From Symbiodinium sp. CCMP2592 (taxonomy: Eukaryota > Sar > Dinophyceae > Suessiales > Symbiodiniaceae), in contig CAJNDT010000996.1 of assembly GCA_905221615.1 (NCBI GenBank), positions 1 through 64,000 on the forward strand: DNA of 64,000 nt, in the 5' to 3' direction. Positions 30,113 through 40,791 of the stretch are shown piece by piece. The stretch's first letter is position 1. Each line of letters opens with the position of its first letter. The notes under the pieces are model-generated. The model saw only the letters and a list, made by a program, of their open reading frames with translations. It did not search any database and was not told the DNA's origin. The translations under genes were made by a program, and so were the position numbers.

Positions 30113-31410
30113 AAACTGAAGCAGGCGTGGTCAGGAACTGCCAAGGCATCCGAAACTGTACCACAGGAAAGGTGAGACCCTGATGCCCAAAAGGCTTTGA
30201 TTAAGCGCCTTTGCCTTGGGGGGGGGGGCAATTTCAACAATGCCATCCACCATCGCCACATGTGGGGGCTGTTTCAAAAACTGATCAACCCGACATCGCC
30301 CCGGTTTGACGAAATGTCATCAACCACCATCGCCTATAACGGGGGCGGGCTAACAATAATGCTCACTCGCCGTTGCATAACAAGAAGACGACTGAAGAAG
30401 TGGTGTGATCAAACAGAATCACCGGGGGCTTTCGCCAACAGTTGAATAGGCAAGGCCAACATCGCCGACTGAAAAGGGCAGGCCACCGCCGCCATCGCCT
30501 GATGAAAGCTTAAGGCCTTAGGGCTTGAAGATGTGCTCGCACCGCGAGGTTTACTTAAGAAGCGCAGTAGCCGATTTACAATGAGGCAGTTGGGTACAGA
30601 AAAATGGATCAAATCGTGAGGTGCCGGTTGCAAAAATCGCAACGAAGCAGTAGAGAGACTGCCACCAATCGTCTTGCAAGTTTGAGCTCGTGTGTGAGAT
30701 TTTTCGGGCCGAGGACGCTCCACATGGCACACTCAAGGCTCAGATCTGGAGCGTTCCACATGGCGCGCTCTTGAAGGAGGGTGCAAAGCCGGTGGGTGTT
30801 GCATGCGGGAGCTGGCTCGTGGGGCTGGGATCAACAGTGTTTCCTGTATACCGGGCCTGAAACCGACTGCAGCATGGGGCCGAAACTGACCATGTCTTGA
30901 TCCGAAGCTTCCCTCGCCATGTTCCGAAACGCTGCCTTGAAACTCAGAACCGAAACCAAATTTTGAAACTCGCTCCTTCCCCTCACAGTGACCCCACTGC
31001 TACTGGGGCGGCCACCGGCGGCCGATGCCAACATTGCAAGAATCCCAGCCATCAAGCGACACCGTTTGAACCTTTGATGCCTGCCAAGTTGCCAAGGCAG
31101 GCCAGGTTTGATTCGCTTGCGACACTCCTAGCACGTCTGGTTTGGCCTCCCGCGCGATGCCATCCAAACGGCGGCCAACATAGCAGCCAGCAAGGGCAAG
31201 GGCATTTTAGACCTCACGGTCGCAAATATCGGAATCTCGTGGAAAGCCCTTGTGCTTGTTTTTGGGTTCAGCGGCGAAGCAGCTGACGCTTTCGGCAGCT
31301 TTGCCTTCAGCAGACCGCGAACCTGCAGGGAGAAAGCAGCAGAGCTCGACGACTGAGCTCCGAGGCTGCGGCCAGGTGCCATAGATCAAAGTCTCCTCGG
31401 GTACGTAGTA
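30113..31410. other. Interval without supportable gene
   Basis: It holds GCCATCGCC-type repeat units (30,245-30,500), a G run at 30,220-30,228 and unique sequence. No coding region is supported. Confidence 0.45.
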
Positions 31411-31428
31411 TCATGTCCAAGAGGAATA

Positions 31429-31700
31429 ATGCTCTCTCTCTCTCTCTCTCTTGCTCGCTCTCCGGGGCACAATTATGGAGTGTTCTCCCTCCCTCTCTTT
31501 CTCCCCGATTCTCTCTCTCTGTCCCAGAGTTCTCTTCGTGTCCCTCTTTCTCCCTAGAGACAGGCACGACAGAGCAAGTAAGCAGGTCATGCACTCTCGC
31601 TGTCTCTCTATCTCTATCTTTATCCCTGTCTCTATCTCTCTCATCTCTATCGCTATCTCTATCTCCCTCTCTCTCGCTCTCGCTCTGAGTCTCTTCTTCT
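31429..31700. repeat. CT-rich simple-sequence tract
   Basis: Interrupted TCTC runs (31,431-31,452, 31,480-31,520, 31,600-31,690) with TCTCTATCTCTAT units. ORFs over it are Ser/Leu or Arg/Glu repeats and are not genes. Confidence 0.85.
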
Positions 31701-34700
31701 TCCACACAGCCAAAGAGGGCAATGTCACTAAAGCGCCGCGCGCATGCACGCACTAGTCAAGGCTTCCTCTCTCTCTCGTCTCTCCTCTTTCTCTCCCTTG
31801 TTTGCTTGCTTGCTTGCGCAGCGTGTGGAGCACGAGCGACCCTCCCACTCCTGCGCTGTCGCGGCTGTCGCGTGGCGATGTTGTTCTGTCTCGAAGTCGG
31901 CGTGAAACATGACTGTGAGTTGCTCGTTACCAGCTTGTCCCGGAGTGATTCCCTGAACCCCCGTTCTCCAGGAGCAAAAAGCTGAACCCCTATGTCCTCG
32001 TCGTGGACGCTGGTATCGAGACCCTCTCATTTACTGTATGTTGCCCAGGCATTGTCAAGGCTGTGTCGAGAAGATCCACGCTTGTTCAAAAGCACAGACC
32101 ACAGACTCCCCCTTTCTTTCTCTCTCGCCAAGAATGGTCCACGCTTAATTACGCTTACCCCCCTCCTGCATTCGGGCAGCGGTGGGCGGGGATTTACAAG
32201 GACGGCAAGCCCCCGGGGCATTCGGACCGCGCGCTTGTTGCAGGCATGTTAAAGGGAGTGAACAGAAAATTGTTGGTTGACGAAAAGGCAGAACATACGG
32301 CTTTCTTCTTCCACACAGCCAGAAGGGGTTGCGAACTTCCCCCCCCCGCCGCACATGGCTTTTTCTCTCTGTCTCTGCTCGCTCTCTCTCCTGGACATGG
32401 GGATTGGTCAAAGCCCTAAAATGCCACCTGATAGCTAAAAGGCCCTCTTTTCACTTGTCACTTCACTTCGCAAGGGAAAGGTCCACGTCGTGGACCCAGC
32501 GTGGGCGTGGTATGATCCGTCTGGGTCCCCGACCGGCACCTCCAAAGCAAGGGTCCCGCGCTGCCAGCTCTTGCACCTTCCCACACAACAGATGTTTATG
32601 TTCCAGCAGACATGGTATCCTTGGAGGACTTTGTGGAGTCACGTTATCGGATTCATTCACTTTCACGAAACCTTCACGACCCACCTGGCATCTTTCCGGC
32701 CTCTGTCAACATGCTCTACATCAGGACGCTTTGAACCCATGCAGGCTTTGAGTGATGCGGTGTCCATACTTTGAGTCCAAATCTGCCCTGCTTGACGTTG
32801 TCTATGTCACACCGTTTAAGTTGTTGTTTTGTACTGTTTTCGGCAAATCGAGAAAATACTTGCACAGCATTCACCTGTTGAATTGCCTTGAATCCTGGTG
32901 GGCTATCTGAACTGCATCCGGCATGGTCTCGGCGCCATCGCTATCGCCATCGCCGACACCGGAGTTTTGGAGTGCTTATACTTGCACTGTTGAGCCGCTG
33001 ATCAGAGGCTCCATCTCTTGTAAACTTGCCAACGTCCCAAAAGGCTGCTCATAGTCTGTACAAAGCAAGCTAACAAGCTTCAAATCGCAACTCGCCAGCC
33101 GTGAGGGGTGTATACCCGAATCGCACTGATAGATTGTGGCCAATATATTGGTTCTATCATATGTCTCATCGATCTGCCATGGAGGCCCGGCGCGCCCTTC
33201 GTCAAGCATCCATTTTTGGGCGAAGACGAGGCTAGAGAGAGCGCCTGAAGACCAGAGCAGTGAAAGACCAGAGCAGTTTCGCGTCCTCGCACTCGGTAAC
33301 TCTGGGAGTCCTGCGTCGGGAGCCTCGGAGCCTCGTGCGGACTTTTGCGGACTCGTGCGTCGGGAGCCTCGGAGCCAGCCGTCTTTCCGGGTCTTGGTGC
33401 TCCGAGTCCAACGTCTGATGCCGAGGGAATGGAAGCGGCGGCCGGGGCGCTGCCAGCGGCTGCCGGGTGGCTGTGGGTTGCAACGACTCCAGCAGTCCAG
33501 CAGTGGTAGTGCTAGCATTGCCAGCAGCAGCAACAGCAGCAGCACAGCCCGCGCGCAGCCCGTGCACGGAGCATAGATCTTCGAAGCCTTCAAGCTGCAG
33601 ATTCCAGATCCCCGATGGCTTCCGGACTCCCAGACTACCAAGCAGAAGCGGGCCTCTCGATCCTTGCTACCACACTCTCGAAAGCTCGTATTCACATCAA
33701 CCATCAACTCCGCAAAACCAAGTACCGAGTGACGAGTGAAGATCTTGCTGGGCTGCCTTCACTGGTTTTCACATGCTCCATAAAATCCCTCCCAGCCCTC
33801 AAGCAACCGCCCGCGTTCCAGCGTTTTCGCACCAAACGCTTCTCAATTGACTGAAGCGGTGTCTAGACGTCCCTCGGACGCTTCAAGCGGCCCCGCGACA
33901 GGCCGCAGCGAACCCAGACTTGGGCGGCAAACCCGGACCTCTGTAGAGCGACGCGGGTGTTGGATGTTGGCAACATCAGCTCGTCACCGTTCCACAGAAC
34001 CAATGAAGTATTGGGCAGGATGGAGGATTCCCGCATTTCAGGCTTGGGAAGTTTAGGCTTTATGGACCGATGTTTTAGACGCCTTGGAGCTCATGGGTTT
34101 AAAAGCCCTAAGCATGGGTCTGAGGGCCTTGTTACCCTAAGGCCTCTGTCGGGCGCCAGGTGGAAACTTCGCGGTTTGGCTTTCTGCCCCAAACACAGCA
34201 GTAACACCACGGGTCTCTCGCCGTCTTCATCAAATTGATTGGTTTGCATGAAGCTCGCGCGGTGGCGCGGCGCCTGCTTTTGACGCACTGTGCTACCGTC
34301 ACCTCACCATAGTTGGACCACTTCTTGGCTTCGAAGGATTTTGCTGAATCGCACTTAGGCCATGCTGCTGAAAAGCGCCATTACGTGGGGGAAAGCATAT
34401 GCAAGTGGCTGGTCTTGTGGCTGTTTTGGTTGTCGCAACCGTCCTCGTGTGAGTCGGCACCATGCCAATGGCAGGCTGCCTTGTTTGCTTTGGATTTGTA
34501 TAGGAGTTTTGGAGCACACGCGATTTGCTGGTAAAGCCGACTCAGCATGGCGGGCTGGGCCGTGGACCAGTTGCTTCGCAGCCGCGGCCTCAGGCAGAGA
34601 CCGCAAGACCCACGTTTCGAGCCCGGCTGCGGCAGCTGCGGCGTGAGCCTGGTGCAGACCGTGGCAGGCCTGAGTAGACGTAGCCGACGTAGATCTCTTC

Positions 34701-35430
34701 CCCAGTTGCTCAGGCCAGCACGTGCCAGCTCTGGCCTCAGACGGCAGCGCTAGGGCAGGGCTATACTTGTGATGATAGTCACAGAGTTGCGATTTTTACT
34801 GCTTTCTCTTGATTTTACTGCTTCCCGCTTGAGCAGTAGCGGCCTCTGGGGAGCGGGCTCTTCAGAGTCTGTACTCTGCAGGCGCTGCAAGCTCGGCCAG
34901 CTGTGTTTCGCAAAACTTCCGTCGCCGCTGTCGCATTGCCATGCGTCGCCTGGCGACGGTTCCGTGCCCAAGGGGTCGCTGGCAGGGGTGACGGTGGCAG
35001 GGGTGCACTGGACGCGCCAGCCGGTGACAGGTTGCGACATGAGAAACCTCACGCACGTTGCAGCCGAGCCGGGCACACCTGTTGAGCTAGCCCGTACAGG
35101 CGCAGCTGAGAAACCTCAAGCCCAATACAGTAAGAGGAAAACAGCCCTGGCCGGGCTTACGATAAAATGCGGCTACGGCTAAGGTGGAGGCCAAATCAAG
35201 CCGCAGCTCCGGTCGTCGGAGCCATGCCTTGACATATCCTACAGTGCTGCGCAAATACAGAAACGACGTAACATCTGATATCTGTGCCGCAGGCCAGCGC
35301 CCTTTTTGTTTCTTGGTTCATGGGCTCCAGGATGGCGCACGCCGCCTCATGCAGGTCCTCTCACAGCAGAAAGACACAGCACAAATGGGTTTGCGACACC
35401 AGTAACTTGTCTCCCTCTACACCCTTACCT
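31700..35430. other. Gene-poor interval
   Basis: The longest frame (32,976-33,707, minus, 243 codons) is interrupted in composition, Ser/Arg/Leu-rich, and overlaps a plus-strand frame of 146 codons. No domain or splice pattern is seen. A short CAGCAGCAACAGCAGCAGC stretch lies at 33,521-33,541. Confidence 0.45.
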
Positions 35431-35439
35431 CGTAGGTAC

Positions 35440-35460
35440 ACACACACATATACATATACA

Positions 35461-35491
<31 letters not shown>

Positions 35492-35492
35492 G
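35440..35492. repeat. CACA/TATA microsatellite
   Basis: ACACACACATATACATATACATATATATATATA-type simple sequence next to the AT-rich array that follows. Confidence 0.85.
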
Positions 35493-35577
35493 TGCTTAGA
35501 TTTATTTTGATTAGGTTTGAAGCTGCAATTGTTGAACCACTTTAAAATGTTGAAATTTTGTAAAACCTGTAAACTTC

Positions 35578-35865
35578 TTTGTAATTCAGATTTCTTAACA
35601 TCCTTAAATTCATTGAATTCGTTCAGGAATGTAAAAAGATTAAGGAATTTGAGGAATACAAGGGATTCAAGGAATTTAAAGAATTTAAAGAATACAAACA
35701 ATGCAAAGAATTTAGAGAGTTCCAAGAGGTTAAGGGATCTAAAGAATTTAGGGAATTTAAAGAACTTAAAGAATTTAAAGAACTTAAAGAATTCAAAGAA
35801 TTTAAAAAAGTTAAAGAATTTAAAGAGTGTAAGGAATTTTAAAGGATTTAAGGTCACACGCATTC
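35578..35865. repeat. 9-bp degenerate tandem array (AAGAATTTA type)
   Basis: About 30 imperfect units of nine bases (GAATTTAAA, GAACTTAAA, GGATTCAAG). Because nine is a multiple of three, the plus strand is open and reads as repeated N-L-K, and the minus strand as F-F-K. Both ORFs are by-products of the array, not genes. Confidence 0.8.
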
Positions 35866-35941
35866 CTCCTCAAGGAATTTAACGAATCTTAAGAAATGTC
35901 AACTATTTCAGCGACAGCCAGTCACAATTTACACGTTGACC

Positions 35942-36695
35942 ACATTTTGATACGGAAGAGTTGCTGAACCCTGCTCGGTTTTCGTGTGGTATTTACGGCA
36001 CTTTGACGAGGTCGCAGCCCGATCGCACCAAGTTTTGACACGCAGAGCTGCTAAACCTCTGCTCGATTTTCGTGTGGTATTTACACTTTGACAGGGTCGC
36101 AGCCCGATCGCACCAAATTTTGACACGTAGAGTTACTAAACCCCTGCTCGGCTTTCCTGTTGTATTTACAGCACGTTGACAGGGTCGCAGCCCGATCGCA
36201 CCAAATTTTGACACGGAAAGTTGCTAAACCCCTGCTCGGTTTTCGTGTGGTATTTACAGCACTTTGACAAGGTCGCAGCCCGATCCCACCAAATTTAGAT
36301 ATGCAAAGTTGCTAAGCCCCCGCTCGTTATCGTGTGGTGTTTTACAGCACATTTATAGCACTTTGACAAGGTCGCAGCCCGATCGCACCGAATTTTGACA
36401 CGCAAAGTTGCCAAACCCATGCTTGGCTATCGTGTGGTGCTTACAGCACATTTACAGGTGGCAGCCCGATCGCACAAAAATTTGAGACGGAAAGCAGCTG
36501 AACCCCTGCTCGGTTTTCGTGTGGTATCTACAGCACTTTGACAGGGTCGCAGCCCGATCGCACCAAATTTTGACACGGAAAGTTGCTAAACCCCTACTCG
36601 GCTTTCGTGTGGTATTTACAACACTTTGACAGGGTAGCAGCCCGATCGCACCAAATTTTGACACGGAAAGTTGCTAAACCCCTACTCGGATTTCG
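35942..36695. repeat. 88-bp satellite array, about 8 copies
   Basis: The core GTCGCAGCCCGATCGCACC recurs at 36,014, 36,099, 36,187, 36,275, 36,374, 36,461, 36,549 and 36,637 (positions of GCAGCCC), giving periods of 85, 88, 88, 99, 87, 88 and 88. Each unit also has CCCTGCTCGGTTTTCGTGTG and AAATTTTGACACGGAAAGTT. Copies are well preserved, so the array is fairly recent or homogenised. Confidence 0.95.
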
Positions 36696-36699
36696 TGCA

Positions 36700-37823
36700 A
36701 ATTCCCATCATACTCGCGCCTCGCGCTGTATTACTTTTATTCGCTCCCTTATTCCTCACCTCGATCGCCTAGTTCATCTTAAGGAGGAGAATGAAAATTC
36801 CAAAATGGACTTCGAAGAGTAGGATCGGACAAGAGGCCATGGGCAGGAGAGAATGGGCGATGCATGTGTAGGAGTACGGGGTAGGATGTGTTCGACACTT
36901 TAGAGGTGGGAAAAAGCAATGAAAGGAACAGTATTGTCAATGAGTTGTATTGGTTTTCAACAGAGTAAGAGGAAGAGTAGGAGAATAAGTGGGAGAGTAG
37001 GAAGGTAAGTGCAAGAATAGGTCGATGAGTGAGTAGGAGTACGAGTAAAGGCTTGGAAGGGTAGCATATAGCAGGACAGTAGGAAAAACAATAGCAGATT
37101 CTGGCACAAACCCTTACACTCTTACTGTTCTAAACCTACCTTTCCGTGTAGGTTCTCCCACTGCCATTCTGCTACTCCTACTCGTGTATTCGCCTTCTCC
37201 TGGTACGACTCTCCGACGCCTATTCCCCAAATCAACTTCTACTCCTGCCTTCCTCCTCTCCTACGCTCAGCGTGATACATCAAGAAACCAAACATACGTG
37301 TCTCTGTGCGTGCAATGCAAGTGTATAACCTTCGTTCCGCCTCATCGTCATGGACTGGGCTTTCTTGAACTTTCAATGCGATCGACTCCTCAAAAAGCCG
37401 ACGGTTCGGACCACGGAGGTGGAATCCTGGCTATCAAGAAACGGAAACATAGTTCGCGGTTGCATGCACAGCGTGATACACCAAGAAACCAAACATTGAT
37501 GAGACGGGAAAAGAAATCCTGACTATTTACTTTACCTTATCAAAAGATGGAAAAAGCCATACGCTCAAGAAGAAAGGGTGCAGATTCCCCCGACCCTTAA
37601 CGAAAACACGGAGAGAGTCCCTCCAGCTGATTTCTAGCAGAGAGCTCCTCTACGTCTTGCTAGGTCTCCATCTCTTCTGAAAAGAATTGAAGACGAACGA
37701 GAGACAAGAGAGCTCCTTTACCTAGTCAAACTAGTCATCGACAAGAAATGAACTTCTTTTCCCTATATGGGCAAGGAAGAAATCCCCTGGCAGGCGCTCT
37801 ACCGCAGAATCTCAAAGGAGCGG
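36700..37823. other. Interval without supportable gene, upstream of the copia insertion
   Basis: Purine-rich GTAGGAGTA-type phrases (36,860-37,080) and their pyrimidine-rich counterparts (37,150-37,260) occur. The phrase GCGTGATACATCAAGAAACC at 37,269 recurs as GCGTGATACACCAAGAAACC at 37,471. No gene is supported. Confidence 0.45.
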
Positions 37824-37828
37824 AGAAC
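37824..37828 (+). other. Target site duplication, 5' copy (AGAAC)
   Basis: AGAAC directly precedes the 5' LTR, and the same pentamer directly follows the 3' LTR (45,063-45,067). Five-base duplications are typical of LTR-retrotransposon integrases. Confidence 0.85.
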
Positions 37829-38043
37829 TGTTGAGCACAAAGTGAATACTTGCAGTGATCATCGTGATGACAGCACTTTTGGCAATCTTTGTACTGCTGT
37901 GCTTTGCAAGAAAGACTCAACATACGGTTCTCGACTCTGACAGGCGACCGCTACCGAAGGCATTGTGGATCATGGAAAAGACTGCCTCGCTGTGGAGGCC
38001 GGGGACTTGTGTAGCTTGTGTAGTCCCCCCTTAGTGTTGTAAA
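37829..38043 (+). repeat. 5' LTR of copia-like element
   Basis: This 215-bp repeat starts TGTTGAGCAC and ends GTGTTGTAAA. It differs from the 3' LTR at two sites (TTTGTACTG versus TTCGTACTG, and GGCCGGGGAC versus GGCCAGGGAC). It should hold the element's promoter and polyadenylation signals, but none is recognised. Confidence 0.92.
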
Positions 38044-38044
38044 T

Positions 38045-38057
38045 TGGTAGCGGAGCC
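38045..38057 (+). promoter_or_regulatory. Primer binding site (initiator-Met tRNA type)
   Basis: TGGTAGCGGAGCC follows the LTR after one base. It is complementary to a tRNA 3' end of the form GGCTCCGCTACCA, close to eukaryotic initiator tRNA-Met, the primer usual for copia elements. Confidence 0.75.
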
Positions 38058-38083
38058 CGTGTGCTCCAGTAGGACCTAGTCTC

Positions 38084-39507
38084 ATGGCTGATCGTGCTGT
38101 TGGCCCGCCTCCGGGCTTCGACGATGTGGGCTCGACCGAGCCACCTGTGGCGATGCCGCCAACACCTGCTTTCGGGGGAACCGAGAAGCCGGAGTCCGAC
38201 AAGGACCCCAAGTCCGGCGAGGGAAGCGGTGATCCTGGCCGCATGTCTTCTGACAAGGATGTGAAGGGCGTCGATGATGGACGTCACGAGGAAGCGCCAG
38301 TCAGCGAGAGTGGCCCAGTGGGAAAGGCACTACCCCGTCGGGGAATGACGGACCGGTGCCTCAACGTGATCACGGTGCTACAGCTCAGAGAGCAAGCGGC
38401 AATGACCCTTGGAAGTCTGGGTGGAGCGCCACGACGACGCCCACCACGAGTGACGACGGTTGGGGGAAAAGATCCCAACGTGGCGGTCGCGACTGGGGCC
38501 GCGACGGCGGCGACTGGGGCGGCGGCCATCGTGATGACCATCGAGGACACGACCAGGGAGGATATCACGACGCTCCCCGGGCAGATGGTCGAGACCGCTG
38601 GCAACGAGGACCCGATACCGGGGGACACCGTCACGGAACTCCCTGGGCAGATGGACGAGACCACCACCATCGCGGATACGATTTGGGAGTATATCAACCC
38701 GCGCAGTGGACAGACGGATGGGACCCGAGCTCCCAGCTACGAGAATATGGAGACCTCACTCGATGGAATGAAAGCGGAGCTCTTCACCGTTGGAGCGACG
38801 GCCACCCGCCGGGATCAGACCTTGGGTGGTCGGATAGCCGAGCCTATGATGATGGATCACAGACCGGCTGGAGTGGCTGGCACGGCTACGGAGACCAAAC
38901 TTCGAAGACGGCTGCGGACCAGATGAAGGGGCTGAGCTCGCTTTGCCTCGCCGACTTGAGGAAGAAGGCGTCCGACATGGGTGTGAAGGTGCCGGACAAA
39001 GTGACAAAAGTGAACTTGCTGCGCCTCGTGAGGTCCACGGTGAGTTCGACCGGGGACACCATCATGACCATCGGCCGATGGAAGGGAAGTCTGTTCCGGG
39101 ACACCCCGGACTCCTACGGGAGCTGGGCAGTGGCCGAGACCGCCCGCTCGGAGAACTCGTCGCCGGAGCTCGTGATGTACGCCTGATGGTGGCAGGAGCA
39201 GCAGAACACCAAGTCGAGCAAGGCGAAGATCTACGACGAGGACAGCGAGGAGGAGGGCTCCAAGGGAACCCAGCGAGCGGCGACCTCATCGAGGGGATCA
39301 TGGGACGAGGTGAGCCTCACCCCGACCAAGGGGTACACCGGAAAGGGCAACACGAAGGCCACCCCCAAGCGCCCCAGCAAGGACCTGATCGGCAAGGACG
39401 AGAAGATCATGGACTCCCAGCCGGACCAGAACGTCCTCGAGGAAATTCAGGCCCTCGAGACGAAGTTGGCGGTGCTAAAGGACAAGGCGCGAAGCTCAAA
39501 ACCGTGA
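38084..39507 (+). pseudogene. gag-like region of copia element, broken
   Basis: ATG at 38,084 starts MADRAVGPPPGFDDVGST, a disordered N-terminus. From about 38,340 the coding frame appears to shift to one reading GRDWGRDGGDWGGGHRDD, GPDTGGHRHGTPWADGRD and YQPAQWTDGWD, a Gly/Asp/Arg/Trp-rich repeat that would bind RNA. A SAP-like helical segment follows (LADLRKKASDMGVKVPDK, then VTKVNLLRLV). The codon at 39,184-39,186 is TGA between MYA and WWQEQQNTKSS. The expected sense codon there is CGA, so a C-to-T change is likely. The frame continues to a coiled-coil-like end (NVLEEIQALETKLAVLKD). Confidence 0.6.
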
Positions 39508-39519
39508 AATTCGATGTGG

Positions 39520-40786
39520 GCCTGAGTGGCCCACGCGGTGGCGGCAGCCACCACAGGAGAGATCGGGAAGTTTGCTGTTGTGGCGCTGTACGTGAACAAG
39601 ACTGCATTGCAGAGAGCGACTACGTCCGGGGATACCTGAGTAAAGCCCTGAACTACAACACCAATACTGTTCCCGACGGCAAAGGCGGAGAAGTCCATGG
39701 ACCCCTAGCAACAGAGGCCTACGACAACAAGCACCACGAGCACTACGACTACGGCGCGCCCCGTGATGGAGCACGCGGCCAACGACAGCTACGCTATGGG
39801 GACCCAACTTTTGACTGGGCCGACACCTCCTATGAGAACTGCCAGCGCCTCCTCGAGAGCACCTTGGTTGGCAATGCGGTCAACCCCTTGCGGCCGATAC
39901 AGCACACAAGGGAAGGCAGCAGGGAGCAAGTCTACGAGACCCAGGGGATGTACACCCATGGGGGAGTGAGCGGAATCACCCGCTGCACCAAGGACCACGA
40001 TCGCGGTTGTCCGCTTCCTCAACGAGTTTGGCAAGAAGCACTTCGGGGAGAAAGCCACGTGGACCTCGATCTCGGTGACCCGGAACGTGTCGTGTGACAC
40101 CCACCGGGACTCCAACAATCTTCGAGGAGCTCTCAACGTACCACACAGTGACGTTTGGGCAACGAGGCGGAGGAGACCTTTGGCTCGAGGAGGACATCGA
40201 CGAGGACACCGCCAACAATAACGGCCTCGTGTGGCGCAAGGACCGGCCCGGGAATTGGGTTCCCGGCAGATACCACTCCACCAAGGAGAAACCGATGTCC
40301 TTCGACCCCTTCCTGCGCCACTCTACCGGGGCTTGGGACGGAGATCGTTGGTGCCTGACCTACCACACCGTCCGAGGCATCAAAGAGGCTGGCGGGGAGA
40401 TCAAGAAGTTCCTCAGGGGTTGTGGTTTCCCATTGCCGAAGGCCCCGCGAGAATCCCGAGGGCCAAGACCAAAGCCTGCGAAGAGCGAGCGGAAGAACAT
40501 CATGAATGGGGCAGGAAAGTTGAGCGTGCTCATGGCAACGTTCCTCGCCGCCGCCGGGACCTTCCTCAACGAGGTACAGGACCCCGTCCCCGAGTATGAC
40601 CCGATCGTGATGATGGAGATTGGCGGCTACGAGGGCACGATCGAGGCGACCGAGCTGAACAAGGCGGTGATTGAGCCCATCCTCTGGCCGGACTATGAGC
40701 AACCCGACGTGCAGGAGAACGCGTACCACTTCGTGAAAGGAGCTAGCCCGAAAGAGCTGCGAGTACATCTAGAATCTAGATTCTAG
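39520..40786 (+). pseudogene. Copia polyprotein segment with 2OG-Fe(II) dioxygenase-like domain
   Basis: Across three frames the region reads TFDWADTSYENCQRLLES, then VVRFLNEFGKKHFGEKAT, WTSISVTRNVSCDTHRDS, VTFGQRGGGDLWLEEDID and GDRWCLTYHTVRGIKEAG. A His-x-Asp (codons at 40,102-40,110), a glycine-rich strand turn, and a distal His followed three residues later by Arg (YHTVR, His at 40,364-40,366) fit the metal and 2-oxoglutarate ligands of the double-stranded beta-helix dioxygenase fold (TET/JBP/AlkB superfamily). It lies between gag and integrase. Frameshifts near 40,000 and 40,115 break it. Assignment is from motif pattern only. Confidence 0.45.
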
Positions 40787-40789
40787 ATG
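40766..40789. repeat. Perfect 24-bp palindrome (TCTAGA-based)
   Basis: The 24 bases from CATCTAGAATCT to its exact reverse complement form a perfect inverted repeat without spacer. It contains a TAG that ends the upstream frame (LESRF stop). It lies exactly between the dioxygenase-like part and the integrase part of pol. Confidence 0.9.
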
Positions 40790-40791
40790 GA

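Noticed and set aside
31411..31756. ORFs over the CT-rich tract
   Set aside because: Ser/Leu and Arg/Glu repeats from simple sequence.
32976..33707. 243-codon minus-strand ORF
   Set aside because: Composition changes along the frame, overlaps a plus-strand ORF, no homology recalled.
35517..35882. 121-codon ORF with N-L-K repeats
   Set aside because: By-product of a 9-bp tandem array; no start context or neighbouring exon.
35942..36695. Possible CRISPR array
   Set aside because: Contiguous 88-bp satellite with no unique spacers, in a eukaryotic context.
37735..37923. Short minus-strand ORF in the 5' LTR
   Set aside because: The same sequence is antisense to the pol C-terminus in the 3' LTR; no independent support.
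38943..40097. 384-codon continuous plus-strand ORF in the copia element
   Set aside because: Only its second half contains recognisable element protein; the first half is out of frame with the gag sequence, so the ORF as a whole is not a gene.
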